Origin: Candidatus Staskawiczbacteria bacterium RIFCSPHIGHO2_02_FULL_43_16
GTDB taxonomy: Bacteria > Patescibacteriota > Minisyncoccia > Minisyncoccales > Staskawiczbacteraceae
Assembly: GCA_001821935.1 (NCBI GenBank)
Contig: MHOU01000008.1
Coordinates: 1 to 53,807, forward strand
DNA: 53,807 bases
Direction of reading: 5' to 3'
Shown: positions 1 through 7,428 of the stretch, piece after piece
Position numbering within the stretch: position 1 is the stretch's first letter
Layout: each line of letters starts with the position of its first letter
The notes under the pieces: model-generated
What the model was told of the DNA's origin: nothing
Seen by the model: the letters and a program-made list of their open reading frames with translations, nothing else
Databases searched by the model: none
Made by a program: the position numbers and the translations under genes

Positions 1-223
1 CCCCCGTCAAAAGACCCAGGACCACTTCACCGGCCAAGAGCTGATCGCCATCATCAAATCCTTGGACGACAAGTATAAAGACGTCATCTTACTCAAATAC
101 CTAGACGATCTTTCCACCAAAGAAATCGCTCTTGTGCTCAACGAAACCGAAAACAACATTTACGTGCGTTTGAGCCGGGGATTGGAAAAGGTGAAGGAAA
201 TCATAAAACACCAAGAAAATTAA
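1..223 (+). CDS. ECF-type RNA polymerase sigma factor, C-terminal end (partial)
   Basis: The reading frame enters from the left edge (first full codon at base 2) and stops with TAA at 221-223. The translation contains a helix-turn-helix of sigma-70 region 4: LLKYLDDLSTKEIALVLNE followed by a recognition helix with VRLSRGLEKVKEII. Only about 73 residues are visible. Region 4 binds the -35 element and the core enzyme. Three bases separate it from a DUF5667 membrane protein, the usual arrangement of an ECF sigma gene followed by a membrane-anchored partner. Family assignment is firm; the regulon cannot be inferred. Confidence 0.85.
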   Translation, partial: PRQKTQDHFTGQELIAIIKSLDDKYKDVILLKYLDDLSTKEIALVLNETENNIYVRLSRGLEKVKEIIKHQEN

Positions 224-226
224 TTT

Positions 227-1339
227 ATGATAGATAATACAGAGCAAAAATTACGAAACATAATACATTCCTCAAAAAAGGAGTCTTTGTTGCCTTCAGA
301 AAAAGAGGTGATAAAATCCAATCTCCTTCATTTTATTAAGCAAAACCCCATCAAAGAAAAACGGGAGTTTTTCCATTGGCCCGCGGTTTTCATGTCTATG
401 GCTAACGCGCCGACCGTGCGGTATGTTTCTTTGGTAGCCATGGTGTTGGTGGTAGGTGGTGGTTCAGTTGCTTTTGCCGCCCAAAATTCACAGCCGGGAG
501 AGTTTTTGTATTCGGTAAAAACCGGAGTGAGTGAAAAAGTGCTGGCCTTCACGTTGTTTTCTCCAAAAGCCAAGGCGGAGTTTCAAATTAACCTGGCCCA
601 GCTGCGGCTTGAAGAATTGGAAACCATAGCTTATCAAAATAAATTAGACGGCAAAAACAGCGCCAAGGTGCAAGCCCTGCTTAATAACCACGTGGAAGAT
701 GTGAAAAAAAGGGTTTCCAGTTTGAATGGCCAAGACAAGTCAAAAATTTCCGTGGAAATTAATTCTCGACTTGAAGCATCGCTCAATGCCCATGCTAAGG
801 TGTTGGGAGAATTGTCGGGCAAGGATAACAATTCGTCAGAAGGTTTGAAGAATATTTTGGATGACGTTACCGGTAAGGCCGCCCAAAGTGCCGCATCTCG
901 CCAAAGCGGTGAGTTAACGCTGGTAGTTGAAAAGTCAAATGGTTTTGCAAAGGCTTCGGAAGGAAAATTAAAGGCGGCCCAGCAGGCAATTAACGTTTCG
1001 GCCAGTTTGGTGGCCAGCAAGCAAGAAAACCTGAGCGCCCAGGTTTTTGCCAAGGCCCAAGCTGATTTGGATGTGGCGCGCCAGCATATTGTGGAAGGCC
1101 AAAAGGAAATGGTGATCGGTGAATATGCCAAAGCATTTATCTTTTTTCAGAATGCCTTGCGCCAAGCCCAGGAAGTGAAAATTTATATTTCCAATGAATC
1201 AAAACTGGAATTACATTTTAATTTGCAAGGATCTTTGCTTGCACCTATTAGGCAGCAAATGGAAGGCGGTGGACAAAAAAATGATATTGATGTTAAGATA
1301 GATATTGACAATAAGTTAAATATTATTAATAAGCAGTAA
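227..1339 (+). CDS. DUF5667-type membrane protein, possible anti-sigma partner
   Basis: 370 residues. A basic cytoplasmic N-terminus (about 1-60) is followed by one hydrophobic segment near residues 64-85 (VRYVSLVAMVLVVGGGSVAF) and then a long, helical, Ala/Lys/Glu-rich extracellular part. The stretch after the membrane segment, PGEFLYSVKTGVSEKV then an AELRL-like motif, is the DUF5667 pattern often found beside ECF sigma factors in Patescibacteria. It starts 3 bases after the sigma stop, so co-transcription is likely. A role in sequestering or sensing for the sigma factor is inference from position; no classical anti-sigma zinc motif is seen. Confidence 0.75.
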   Translation: MIDNTEQKLRNIIHSSKKESLLPSEKEVIKSNLLHFIKQNPIKEKREFFHWPAVFMSMANAPTVRYVSLVAMVLVVGGGSVAFAAQNSQPGEFLYSVKTGVSEKVLAFTLFSPKAKAEFQINLAQLRLEELETIAYQNKLDGKNSAKVQALLNNHVEDVKKRVSSLNGQDKSKISVEINSRLEASLNAHAKVLGELSGKDNNSSEGLKNILDDVTGKAAQSAASRQSGELTLVVEKSNGFAKASEGKLKAAQQAINVSASLVASKQENLSAQVFAKAQADLDVARQHIVEGQKEMVIGEYAKAFIFFQNALRQAQEVKIYISNESKLELHFNLQGSLLAPIRQQMEGGGQKNDIDVKIDIDNKLNIINKQ

Positions 1340-1343
1340 AACC

Positions 1344-1679
1344 ATGGATAATGTGCCCTTGAAAGTGCAGCGCTTCACGTATGATATTATTTATTATGTA
1401 CTGTGGATCATAGAAATAACCTTGTTTTTACGGTTCGCGCTAAAGCTTTTGGCGGCCAACCCGGCCAATGAAATTGTGGCATTTTTATACTCAATCAGCC
1501 TGGTGTTGATTGGCCCGTTTGACGGAATGTTCGGCACCTCCATGGTGGGCAATATGGTGCTGGAACCATCGGTGTTAATTGCCATGGTGTTTTACGCCTT
1601 GGTGGGATATGCTTTGGTTTCATTGGTGAAAGTGATTAGCGGGTTTCACAATAGCCCCCCGCCGCACTCATCCATATAA
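1344..1679 (+). CDS. YggT-family small membrane protein
   Basis: 111 residues with hydrophobic stretches near 18-40, 45-62 and 75-95. The pattern, with an R-F-A-L-K-L motif after the first helix and a second helix pair, fits the YggT/YlmG family, whose members are linked to membrane organisation and cell division. Starts 4 bases after the DUF5667 gene, so it appears to be the third gene of the sigma operon. Assignment rests on pattern and size only. A palindromic element and then a terminator follow. Confidence 0.6.
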   Translation: MDNVPLKVQRFTYDIIYYVLWIIEITLFLRFALKLLAANPANEIVAFLYSISLVLIGPFDGMFGTSMVGNMVLEPSVLIAMVFYALVGYALVSLVKVISGFHNSPPPHSSI

Positions 1680-1681
1680 TA

Positions 1682-1852
1682 CCTTGAATTACGAAATGCC
1701 TTATGAAAAAACGAGTTTCAGGTCTTTCCCCCAAATTTCAACGGAAAATGCGCAATAATTCCAAAACGTAGCTTGCTACGTTTTGGAATTCTATCGCATT
1801 TTCGTTTGGGAAATTTGGGAAAAATCCCATGAAAGCATTTCGTAATTCAAGG
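1682..1852. repeat. 171-bp nested palindromic element with 18-bp terminal inverted repeats
   Basis: The ends are exact inverted repeats: CCTTGAATTACGAAATGC (1682-1699) and its complement (1835-1852). Inside are further arms, CCCAAATTTC facing GAAATTTGGG and GAAAATGCG facing CGCATTTTC, with a perfect 14-bp central hairpin at 1759-1772/1775-1788. A smaller relative with the same ACGAAATGC ends lies at 50206-50285. It may be a MITE-like or REP-like element; no transposase is encoded. Confidence 0.85.
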
Positions 1853-1867
1853 CATATTTTTTAAAAG

Positions 1868-1896
1868 CCGTCCCCATACGAATGGGGCGGTTTTTT
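1868..1896 (+). terminator. Rho-independent terminator after the sigma/DUF5667 operon
   Basis: Stem CCGTCCCCAT / ATGGGGCGG with one bulged T and a short loop, followed by six T (1891-1896). It ends the first operon just after the palindromic element. Confidence 0.85.
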
Positions 1897-1932
1897 GTTG
1901 TAAGGAACAAAAATGCCAGGCGTCTTATAGGT

Positions 1933-2316
1933 ATGAAAACAAACACTGTATCTTTTTTAACGCTGGGGATATTGTTTTTTTCGGCAATGTTTTTTGCGGG
2001 GGTAAGTCCGGTTGATGCTGCCATGCCGGCTGCCAGCCAACTGGTAAGTATGGAAACCCACAGTACCGACCTTAATGTTTACGACCAGGCCTATCCAGCC
2101 ACACTGATGCCCCAAGCAGAAGGAGGTTACGGATTCCCCTGGCTTTCGCTCAATGAAGTCATGTTGGCATTTTCCGTGGCAGCCGCGCTGGCAGGCGGCT
2201 TATTTTTGCTGTACCTGATAGCAGATTTTTTTACAGACCATGATAAAAAGCGCGCGGTCAGGATGCATTCGCATTCTTCGTTGATGCACCGGCACATAAC
2301 CCCCAAGCACCGATAA
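1933..2316 (+). CDS. Hypothetical secreted or membrane protein
   Basis: 127 residues from ATG 1933. The N-terminus is a signal peptide (MKTNTVSFLTLGILFFSAMF, cleavage plausible after PVDAA). A second hydrophobic helix lies near residues 82-105, followed by a His-rich basic tail (HSHSSLMHRH). An earlier ATG at 1882 lies inside the preceding terminator and was rejected as the start. I do not recognise the family. A single-pass protein with a short cytoplasmic His/Lys tail is the simplest reading. Confidence 0.55.
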   Translation: MKTNTVSFLTLGILFFSAMFFAGVSPVDAAMPAASQLVSMETHSTDLNVYDQAYPATLMPQAEGGYGFPWLSLNEVMLAFSVAAALAGGLFLLYLIADFFTDHDKKRAVRMHSHSSLMHRHITPKHR

Positions 2317-2344
2317 TGGTAGGGCCCTAAAGGTCGAAGGCCCG

Positions 2345-2470
2345 TACTCTAATTCAAAATTAAAAAATCAAAAATCAAAATGACAATTCAAAATTAAAAA
2401 TGGAGTGAGTGCAAGTAATTTTACATTTTACACTGTCATTTTACATTTTGATATTTGCATTTTGCATTAA
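2345..2470. repeat. AT-rich low-complexity intergenic repeat
   Basis: Repeated words such as AATTCAAAATTAAAAA and TCAAAAATCAAAATGAC, then TTTTACATTTTACACTGTCATT, form loose inverted repeats between two genes. Similar AT-rich word repeats occur at 9595-9730 and 41060-41142. Confidence 0.5.
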
Positions 2471-2475
2471 CTTTT

Positions 2476-3237
2476 ATGAATAATAAAGGACTCATTATAG
2501 GAATAATCGTGGTAGTGGTAGCAGCATTAATTGGCGGTTGGTGGTGGATGATGTCTGGCGCCAATACTGGCCAGATAAGCAACAACACCAACCAAACGGG
2601 CACGCAAAATACTAACAACGCCGAAGGAACGTTATACGTTAATTTCACCGATGCCGCGGTGAACATGGGCAATGTGAGCACGGTCAATATGACTGTGGAT
2701 AAAGTATATGTGCATAGTCAGACCCAGGGTTGGGTTACCGTTTCAACCACTCCCCAGACCTTCAGTTTGTTAGCCTTAAAAGCCGCCGGTAAAACCGCGG
2801 TCATGGCCAAAACCAACGTTAAAGCCGATACCTATGACCAGGTATGGTTTCATATAACAGCCGTAGCCATAACTGAAACCGGCAAAACCGCCAAGCAGGC
2901 TACGCTGCCTTCCGCTGATTTCAAAATGGCAGGCGCGGTAAAGGTGGTTAACGGAGCAAGTTCAACCGCTACGCTTGATGTGCTGGCTGACCAGTCAATT
3001 TACAAAACCGACAAGGGTGAATTTATTTTCGCCCCGGTAGTAGAATTTGAAGGACGCCAAAGCGCCACGGTTAATGTTGACGCCGACAACATGGCCACTA
3101 TTACCAATGGAATGGTGAATTCAAACACCACCGCCGGCATGGATATTAACGGAGAAGTGAAGGCTAATTTCAAATTAGACCTTAATTCAAAAATTGAAAT
3201 TAACGGGGGAGTGATAAGCGTTAAGAGTGTGATATAG
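2476..3237 (+). CDS. DUF4382-domain membrane-anchored protein
   Basis: 253 residues from ATG 2476. An N-terminal hydrophobic anchor (GLIIGIIVVVVAALIGG, about residues 6-22) is followed by an Asn/Thr linker and a domain beginning GTLYVNFTDAAVNMGNVSTV, with WVTVSTTPQTFSLLAL and a later DVLADQSIY region. This matches the DUF4382 pattern of secreted or lipid-anchored beta-sandwich proteins. Function unknown. The preceding intergenic region is repeat-like, so no clear ribosome binding site is visible. Confidence 0.7.
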   Translation: MNNKGLIIGIIVVVVAALIGGWWWMMSGANTGQISNNTNQTGTQNTNNAEGTLYVNFTDAAVNMGNVSTVNMTVDKVYVHSQTQGWVTVSTTPQTFSLLALKAAGKTAVMAKTNVKADTYDQVWFHITAVAITETGKTAKQATLPSADFKMAGAVKVVNGASSTATLDVLADQSIYKTDKGEFIFAPVVEFEGRQSATVNVDADNMATITNGMVNSNTTAGMDINGEVKANFKLDLNSKIEINGGVISVKSVI

Positions 3238-3239
3238 AA

Positions 3240-3402
3240 AGCGCGGAAAAAACGCGGAATCTTACGCCCAAAAACGCGGAAATGATTCTGCGTTTTTGTT
3301 TCCAATAAGTTTGCTTTTTTTTCCGAAAAAATACACAATTACATCGTATTATTGTTTTCTGCGTCATTCTGCGTAAATTTCCGCGGAGTTCCGCGGGTCG
3401 CG
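3240..3402. repeat. Intergenic CCGCGGAA/ACGCAGAA repeat, copy 1
   Basis: Contains GCGGAA words on both strands, with inverted pairs such as GCGGAATCTTACGC and GCGTAAATTTCCGC. On the minus strand, 3360-3400 reads like the repeat at 31981-32070 (CCGCGGAA, TCCGC, GAAATT, ACGCAGAA in order). A third copy is at 41762-41816. Confidence 0.65.
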
Positions 3403-3406
3403 CCAT

Positions 3407-4870
3407 ATGCTAACTAAAACCGATTTTATGAATTACCTGGAATGCCCCATGTATTTGTGGCTTTCCAAAAACCGGCCGGAATTGTTGCCGGAAGATGACG
3501 CCGAAAAAGAGCGGATTTTGGCGGCGGGGCGCGAGGTGGACGAATTTGCCAAAAAGTTATTTCCCAAAGCAATAGAAATCAAAGGCTATAACGAAATTGG
3601 TTTTGAACAGACCCAAAAAGCCCTGGCCCAAAATCCCAAGGCGCTGTTTCAGCCCACTGCCGTGGCAGGCGAATTGGCAGCCCGGGCCGATATTTTGGTT
3701 GCCGGCCAAACGCCCGGCACCTTTGACATCAATGAAGTAAAAATGGCCACCAAGGTAAAAAAGGAATATCTGTATGACTTGGGATTCCAAAAAATCTGTT
3801 TTGAAGGCGCGGGCATACAAATCGGCCGATTAAAGTTGGTGCATATTAACGGCAACTATGTGCGCCACGGCGAAATTAACCCCAGCCAGCTGTTTGACAT
3901 TGAAGATATTACGGAAGATGTTAACGAAAAACTGCCCCAGATACAAGATGAAATTCAGCGCGCGCTAAAAATCATTAATCTAAAAGAAGAGCCCAGTGTT
4001 ACTTTGATTAATTCTTGCGCCAACCCCAAATACTGCGATTATATAGAACATTATTCTAAAATATCCGAAGATATTTTTCCGTTAGCCGAAAACATTCAAA
4101 TGCCGCACCTGTTGCACTTGTTGGAGCGTGAAATTTTAGACCACAAAAAAGTGCCCGCCACGCTGTTGGGAAAAATCGGGTTTGAACCGCCGGTGGAATT
4201 TACCAATATAAATACCGAAGGCATAAAACGCGAATTGGCAAAACTGCAATACCCGCTTTACTTTTTTGATTATGAAACTTACAACTGTGCTATTCCGCCG
4301 TTTGACGGCACCACGCCTTATCAGCAAATTCCGTTTCAATATTCACTGCATATCCAAGACGCGCCGGGTGCCCAGCTGCGCCATGCTGATTTTTTAGCCC
4401 AGACCTTTGAAAACCCCATTCCCGGTTTGTTGGAACATTTGCAAAAAGACATGGGCTCCAAAGGCAGCGTGATTGTTTGGTTCGCGCCGTTTGAAACGGG
4501 GCGCAATAAAGAAATGGCTCTGGGAAATCCGGAATTTGCCCAACTGTTGAATTCCATCAATGAACGGATGTTTGACTTGATGGTCATTTTTAAATTTAAA
4601 AATCAGCTGTACACCAAAAGCGAATTTAAAAAACTAGCTTCGTTAAAAGTTATTTTGCCGGTGCTGTGCCCGGAGCTTTCGTACAAAGATTTGGCTATTC
4701 AAGAAGGGGGGACAGCTTCCGCCAGTTGGCCTATTATGACTAACCCGCAAACTCCGCCCAGCGAGCGCGAACGGCTCAAACATGACATGGTTGAATACTG
4801 CAAGCGCGACACCTTGGCCATGGCGGCGATATTGGAGAGGGTGCGAGCAGACCTTGACATAGTTGTGTAA
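3407..4870 (+). CDS. DUF2779 protein: Cas4-like nuclease half plus DEDD exonuclease-like half
   Basis: 487 residues. The N-terminal half resembles PD-(D/E)XK nucleases of the Cas4/RecB type: LTKTDFMNYLECPMYLW at the start, AADILVAG, then D107-x-x-E110-x-K112 and an aligned QK helix. Paired Cys residues occur in SCANPKYC. The C-terminal half has FDYETYN (D288, E290), an MFDLM motif and Y464-x-x-x-D468, which fits a DEDDy 3'-5' exonuclease fold. This two-part layout is the DUF2779 family. It lies directly upstream of the Cas12-like gene but ends inside that gene's own promoter, so a role in CRISPR adaptation is possible and unproven. The family also occurs without CRISPR. Confidence 0.75.
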   Translation: MLTKTDFMNYLECPMYLWLSKNRPELLPEDDAEKERILAAGREVDEFAKKLFPKAIEIKGYNEIGFEQTQKALAQNPKALFQPTAVAGELAARADILVAGQTPGTFDINEVKMATKVKKEYLYDLGFQKICFEGAGIQIGRLKLVHINGNYVRHGEINPSQLFDIEDITEDVNEKLPQIQDEIQRALKIINLKEEPSVTLINSCANPKYCDYIEHYSKISEDIFPLAENIQMPHLLHLLEREILDHKKVPATLLGKIGFEPPVEFTNINTEGIKRELAKLQYPLYFFDYETYNCAIPPFDGTTPYQQIPFQYSLHIQDAPGAQLRHADFLAQTFENPIPGLLEHLQKDMGSKGSVIVWFAPFETGRNKEMALGNPEFAQLLNSINERMFDLMVIFKFKNQLYTKSEFKKLASLKVILPVLCPELSYKDLAIQEGGTASASWPIMTNPQTPPSERERLKHDMVEYCKRDTLAMAAILERVRADLDIVV

Positions 4871-4882
4871 ATAATACATAAT
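4854..4882 (+). promoter_or_regulatory. Promoter of the Cas12-like gene
   Basis: TTGACA (4854-4859), 17-bp spacer, CATAAT (4877-4882). The -35 box lies inside the last codons of the DUF2779 gene, so the effector can be expressed separately. An AAGGAG site follows at 4922-4927, seven bases before the GTG start. Confidence 0.8.
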
Positions 4883-4934
4883 AGGAGACGTTTACAGTAC
4901 CTTACACTATCAACATTTCACAAGGAGTTTTTCC

Positions 4935-6383
4935 GTGAAAAACACCAAAGAAGAAAAGTGGATGCAGACGTATTGCTTCGATCTGACAGATGAGGAGTTC
5001 GGCGCGGAAAATATCCGCCTGGCGACGCACATCAGCGATAGCCTGGTGCCACTTTTTAATGAAGTTCTTCTGCAAGTTCTCAAGGGTGACGAAACCATCA
5101 AGGAGTTAAAGCAGGAGGTGAAACTACGTGGCAGAGCGCTCAAGCAAAAGGCTAAGGAGGCGCAGATGGAAGATTTGTGGGACAGGGAAAACAACGAGAT
5201 TGACGACGAAGAGTGGCTGGAAAGGGGATATGACCAAGAGGTTATCAAAGAGCATCGTGACTACGTTGACGAAATAGCAAAGCTATATTCGGAAAACAAA
5301 GTCACGGCCTTTGATCACAACTACCACTACGCCCAAGAAAATCTAGAGGCAATTGGTTGCACCGCACCGTACGTTAATATCTCTGCTGGACTTCGCCGTG
5401 GCGCCATTAAAAACTGCCACGGGGCAGTGGATTCATGGCGTAAGCATTTGGCGACGGGCGATTACAAGTCCAAGCCGCCCGGTCAGCAAGAGGTTGGCAA
5501 GTTTTATATGCTTCGGTGCGAACCTGGGTGCGCTGTCACCAAAGATCGTAAAAACGTGCGCATCAGTCTTGGAGATCGCAAGTCCAGCCCGGTGTTTGAG
5601 CTGCCTGGGCTTGATAATTCCAAAAACAAACCCCTGCACATGCTTTTGCGTTCTGATGCGAAGGTGAAAAGTTTTACTTTGAGCCGCCGTTCAGCTCGCA
5701 ACCCTGACAAAAAAGAGTCGGACTTGCAAAAGCCCGGCGTGTGGCGCATTTCAATTAATTTCGAATTGCCTTTGCCAGAGAAAAAGCCCGCGACTGAATA
5801 CAATACGGTGGCGTTGGTTATCGGGTCAAACTACCTTGGGGTGGCATTACATGATTCGGAGAGAAACTTTCCTTTGAATCTGCCATTGCCTCACAAGCAC
5901 TGGTTCCCGATTATTGGCGACATTGAGGGTCGGGCAAACGTTCCTTGGCGGAAGAAAGGGAGTAAAAAGTGGCGGCGAAAAATGTTTGGCGTCCAGAAAA
6001 AGCATTCTGGCGGCCGGCAGGCCTGCTACAGATACATGGCTCGCCAGCAAAAACAAGGCGAGTACGAAACCATTGCCGATCACCTGATTGGCTGTGGTGT
6101 TCACTTTGTGGTGAGCAAACCTTCAATCAACCATCCAAAAGGTTTGGCTGATGCTTCTGCTCCTGACCGCGGAGGTGATACCGGTCCCAACCGCATCATC
6201 TCTAGCACCGGTGTTAATTCGCTCGTGTTAAAGCTCAAGCAGAAAGTGAAGGAGTTTGGCGGGTCGGTCACAGAAATGGAAGCGCCACCGTTGCCCGAAC
6301 GATTTCGTTTTTGGGACAGCGGCCCCAAAAAAGTGATCGTTGCCCAGTTGTTGAGAAATCAATATCTGGCGCAAAAAAAATAA
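4935..6383 (+). CDS. Putative miniature type V (Cas12/TnpB-like) effector with degenerate RuvC active site
   Basis: 482 residues from GTG 4935, chosen for AAGGAG at 4922. The C-terminal third has the order of a Cas12/TnpB RuvC core. First comes a strand-turn-strand VALVIGSNYLGVAL (292-305), then a basic helix region (KKGSKKWRRKMFGVQKKH), then helix plus strand YETIADHLIGCGVHFVVSKP (about 377-396), and last a helix-strand GVNSLVLKLKQKVKEFGG. In active relatives RuvC-I has Asp and RuvC-II has Glu at the places where this protein shows G297/S298 and S394/K395. No CxxC zinc ribbon is present, and the only acidic residue near the RuvC-III position is D461. The residues before 290 may hold the recognition and wedge domains. 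Cas1 and a CRISPR array follow. I infer an RNA-guided DNA-binding, probably non-cleaving protein. The alignment is by eye; a TnpB-derived regulator is the main alternative. Confidence 0.6.
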   Translation: MKNTKEEKWMQTYCFDLTDEEFGAENIRLATHISDSLVPLFNEVLLQVLKGDETIKELKQEVKLRGRALKQKAKEAQMEDLWDRENNEIDDEEWLERGYDQEVIKEHRDYVDEIAKLYSENKVTAFDHNYHYAQENLEAIGCTAPYVNISAGLRRGAIKNCHGAVDSWRKHLATGDYKSKPPGQQEVGKFYMLRCEPGCAVTKDRKNVRISLGDRKSSPVFELPGLDNSKNKPLHMLLRSDAKVKSFTLSRRSARNPDKKESDLQKPGVWRISINFELPLPEKKPATEYNTVALVIGSNYLGVALHDSERNFPLNLPLPHKHWFPIIGDIEGRANVPWRKKGSKKWRRKMFGVQKKHSGGRQACYRYMARQQKQGEYETIADHLIGCGVHFVVSKPSINHPKGLADASAPDRGGDTGPNRIISSTGVNSLVLKLKQKVKEFGGSVTEMEAPPLPERFRFWDSGPKKVIVAQLLRNQYLAQKK

Positions 6384-6388
6384 CTCAG

Positions 6389-6425
6389 GCCGTCCCGGTA
6401 CACCTGTATCGCGGACGGCATTTTT
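6389..6425 (+). terminator. Terminator after the Cas12-like gene
   Basis: GCCGTCC (6389-6395) pairs with GGACGGC (6413-6419), then A and five T. It separates effector transcription from cas1. Confidence 0.8.
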
Positions 6426-6433
6426 GTTACACT
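6425..6433 (+). promoter_or_regulatory. Extended -10 of cas1, leaderless spacing
   Basis: TGTTACACT reads as TGn plus TACACT (6428-6433). The ATG at 6440 follows after exactly six bases, the same spacing seen at 8139, 8872, 44289, 46754 and 48002. It overlaps the T run of the preceding terminator. Confidence 0.5.
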
Positions 6434-6439
6434 ATAACT

Positions 6440-7171
6440 ATGAATGCCATTTGGTTAACTCATATTTCCAATTACCAAAAAACCGCACATGCTTTTGCTT
6501 CGGCTGAAAAGATTATGAATGTAAAAAACCAGCGGCGTGAATTACTCATGCAAAGGTATGGCACTCTGTTACCCAAAATACGTTTGGCAGATTATCATAA
6601 TAACCAAGAAATTATGTTAGCCGAAGGCCGCACCGCCCAAATATTTTGGAAAAAGTTTTCTTTGCTGTTGCCAAGATGGTGCAGCTTTCGTTCAAGATAC
6701 CCAGGGTCAGATGATCTGGTTAATCGATTACTAGATTTGGGCTACCATCAAATTACTAATGCTATCAGGAAAATCCTTGAAAAGTATGATATTTCGTCAG
6801 CGCTAGGAATTTTGCATGTTGCTCGCAAAACAACCAGCGCTCCACTGGCGTATGATTTGGTAGAAATGTTCCGGGCGGATATTGTGGAAGTGGAAGTCTT
6901 AAGATTTTTGCGCATGAAAAAACAGCCATTGGAAGAGCTGCGCCAAAAAGATATTGCTATTTTTTTATACAGAATTAATCACCGCCTTAATCATAGGTAT
7001 TTTATTAAATCGTTCAAGCAATGCCAAACCTACCGCTATTATATGGAATTACAAATCTTAAAATTTATCAAAGCGGTAAACCATAAAGAAGTTTTTTCTC
7101 CAATTTATTTACCTATTCGTCATGATACAAGATGTACTAAGGGAGTATGTTTTCATGACAAAAAAACTTGA
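6440..7171 (+). CDS. cas1: Cas1, short form, CRISPR spacer integrase
   Basis: 243 residues from ATG 6440. Diagnostic Cas1 motifs appear in order: LAEGRTAQIFW with E62 (metal ligand), DDLVNRLLDLGYHQITNAIRK (the helical lobe), LGILH with H126, and PLAYDLVEMFR with D139 and E142. These match the E-H-D metal site of Cas1. The N-terminal beta domain is much reduced: only about 60 residues precede the first catalytic Glu, against about 140 in E. coli Cas1. No cas2 or separate cas4 is adjacent, as in the known type V-C and V-D loci that carry Cas1 alone. Its product would integrate spacers at the leader end of the array starting at 7429. Confidence 0.85.
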   Translation: MNAIWLTHISNYQKTAHAFASAEKIMNVKNQRRELLMQRYGTLLPKIRLADYHNNQEIMLAEGRTAQIFWKKFSLLLPRWCSFRSRYPGSDDLVNRLLDLGYHQITNAIRKILEKYDISSALGILHVARKTTSAPLAYDLVEMFRADIVEVEVLRFLRMKKQPLEELRQKDIAIFLYRINHRLNHRYFIKSFKQCQTYRYYMELQILKFIKAVNHKEVFSPIYLPIRHDTRCTKGVCFHDKKT

Positions 7172-7197
7172 CAAATAAGGCGATGCCATGCTAAGCT
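7168..7197 (+). promoter_or_regulatory. Leader promoter of the CRISPR array or of a leader RNA
   Basis: Perfect TTGACA (7168-7173) overlaps the cas1 stop codon. An extended -10, TG-C-TAAGCT (7189-7197), follows. It would drive transcription through the structured leader and the array. Confidence 0.5.
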
Positions 7198-7428
7198 CAA
7201 AATAGCACATCATAGGAATATGAGAAAAGTACCCCTGTTCTTGGCAGTTCAGGAAGTATTTTTCTCACCAACTAGTGGTAGTCAGGATGATTACCTTCAA
7301 TCAATTGACAGGATGTATGCGCTGTAGCAGCGCCGCCTGGTCTTGAGCGGACCGGGATGAGGCCTTGTAAAATCTCCTTGCTTTCCTGCAAGGTTGAGGA
7401 AAAAAACACCCCCAGCTCATTTTTTCTT
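7172..7428 (+). ncRNA. CRISPR leader with a structured segment, candidate scoutRNA/tracrRNA-like RNA
   Basis: No open frame of note. From about 7318 to 7400 several hairpins can be drawn: GCTG/CAGC, GGTC/GACC and CCTTGC/GCAAGG with a six-base loop (7377-7394). The CCTTGC and GCAAGG arms match a segment of the repeat (CCTTGC), so pairing between this RNA and the crRNA repeat is possible over six bases. The place between cas1 and the array is where scoutRNAs lie in type V-C/V-D loci. It could equally be only the integration leader. Confidence 0.4.

Noticed and set aside
634-1131. Long minus-strand frames opposite the DUF5667 and other genes
   Set aside because: They are shadows of the plus-strand codons, with no family features and no start signals.
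1882-1932. Longer start of the secreted protein at 1882
   Set aside because: This ATG is in the terminator stem; the signal peptide begins properly at 1933.
4935-6383. Reading the effector as a plain TnpB transposon gene
   Set aside because: No TnpA, no zinc ribbon, no left or right element seen, and cas1 plus an array follow. A TnpB-derived origin is still possible.
6311-6439. Longer cas1 reading frame starting inside the effector gene
   Set aside because: The extra 43 codons cross the effector end and a terminator; Cas1 similarity starts after 6440.
7154-7166. 13-base match of spacer 4 (7691-7703) with the end of cas1, possible self-targeting
   Set aside because: CATGACAAAAAAA is short and A-rich; no extended match on either side, so chance is likely.
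7300-7400. tRNA or known riboswitch in the CRISPR leader
   Set aside because: No T-loop (GTTCGA) or anticodon arm arrangement fits; only simple hairpins are seen.
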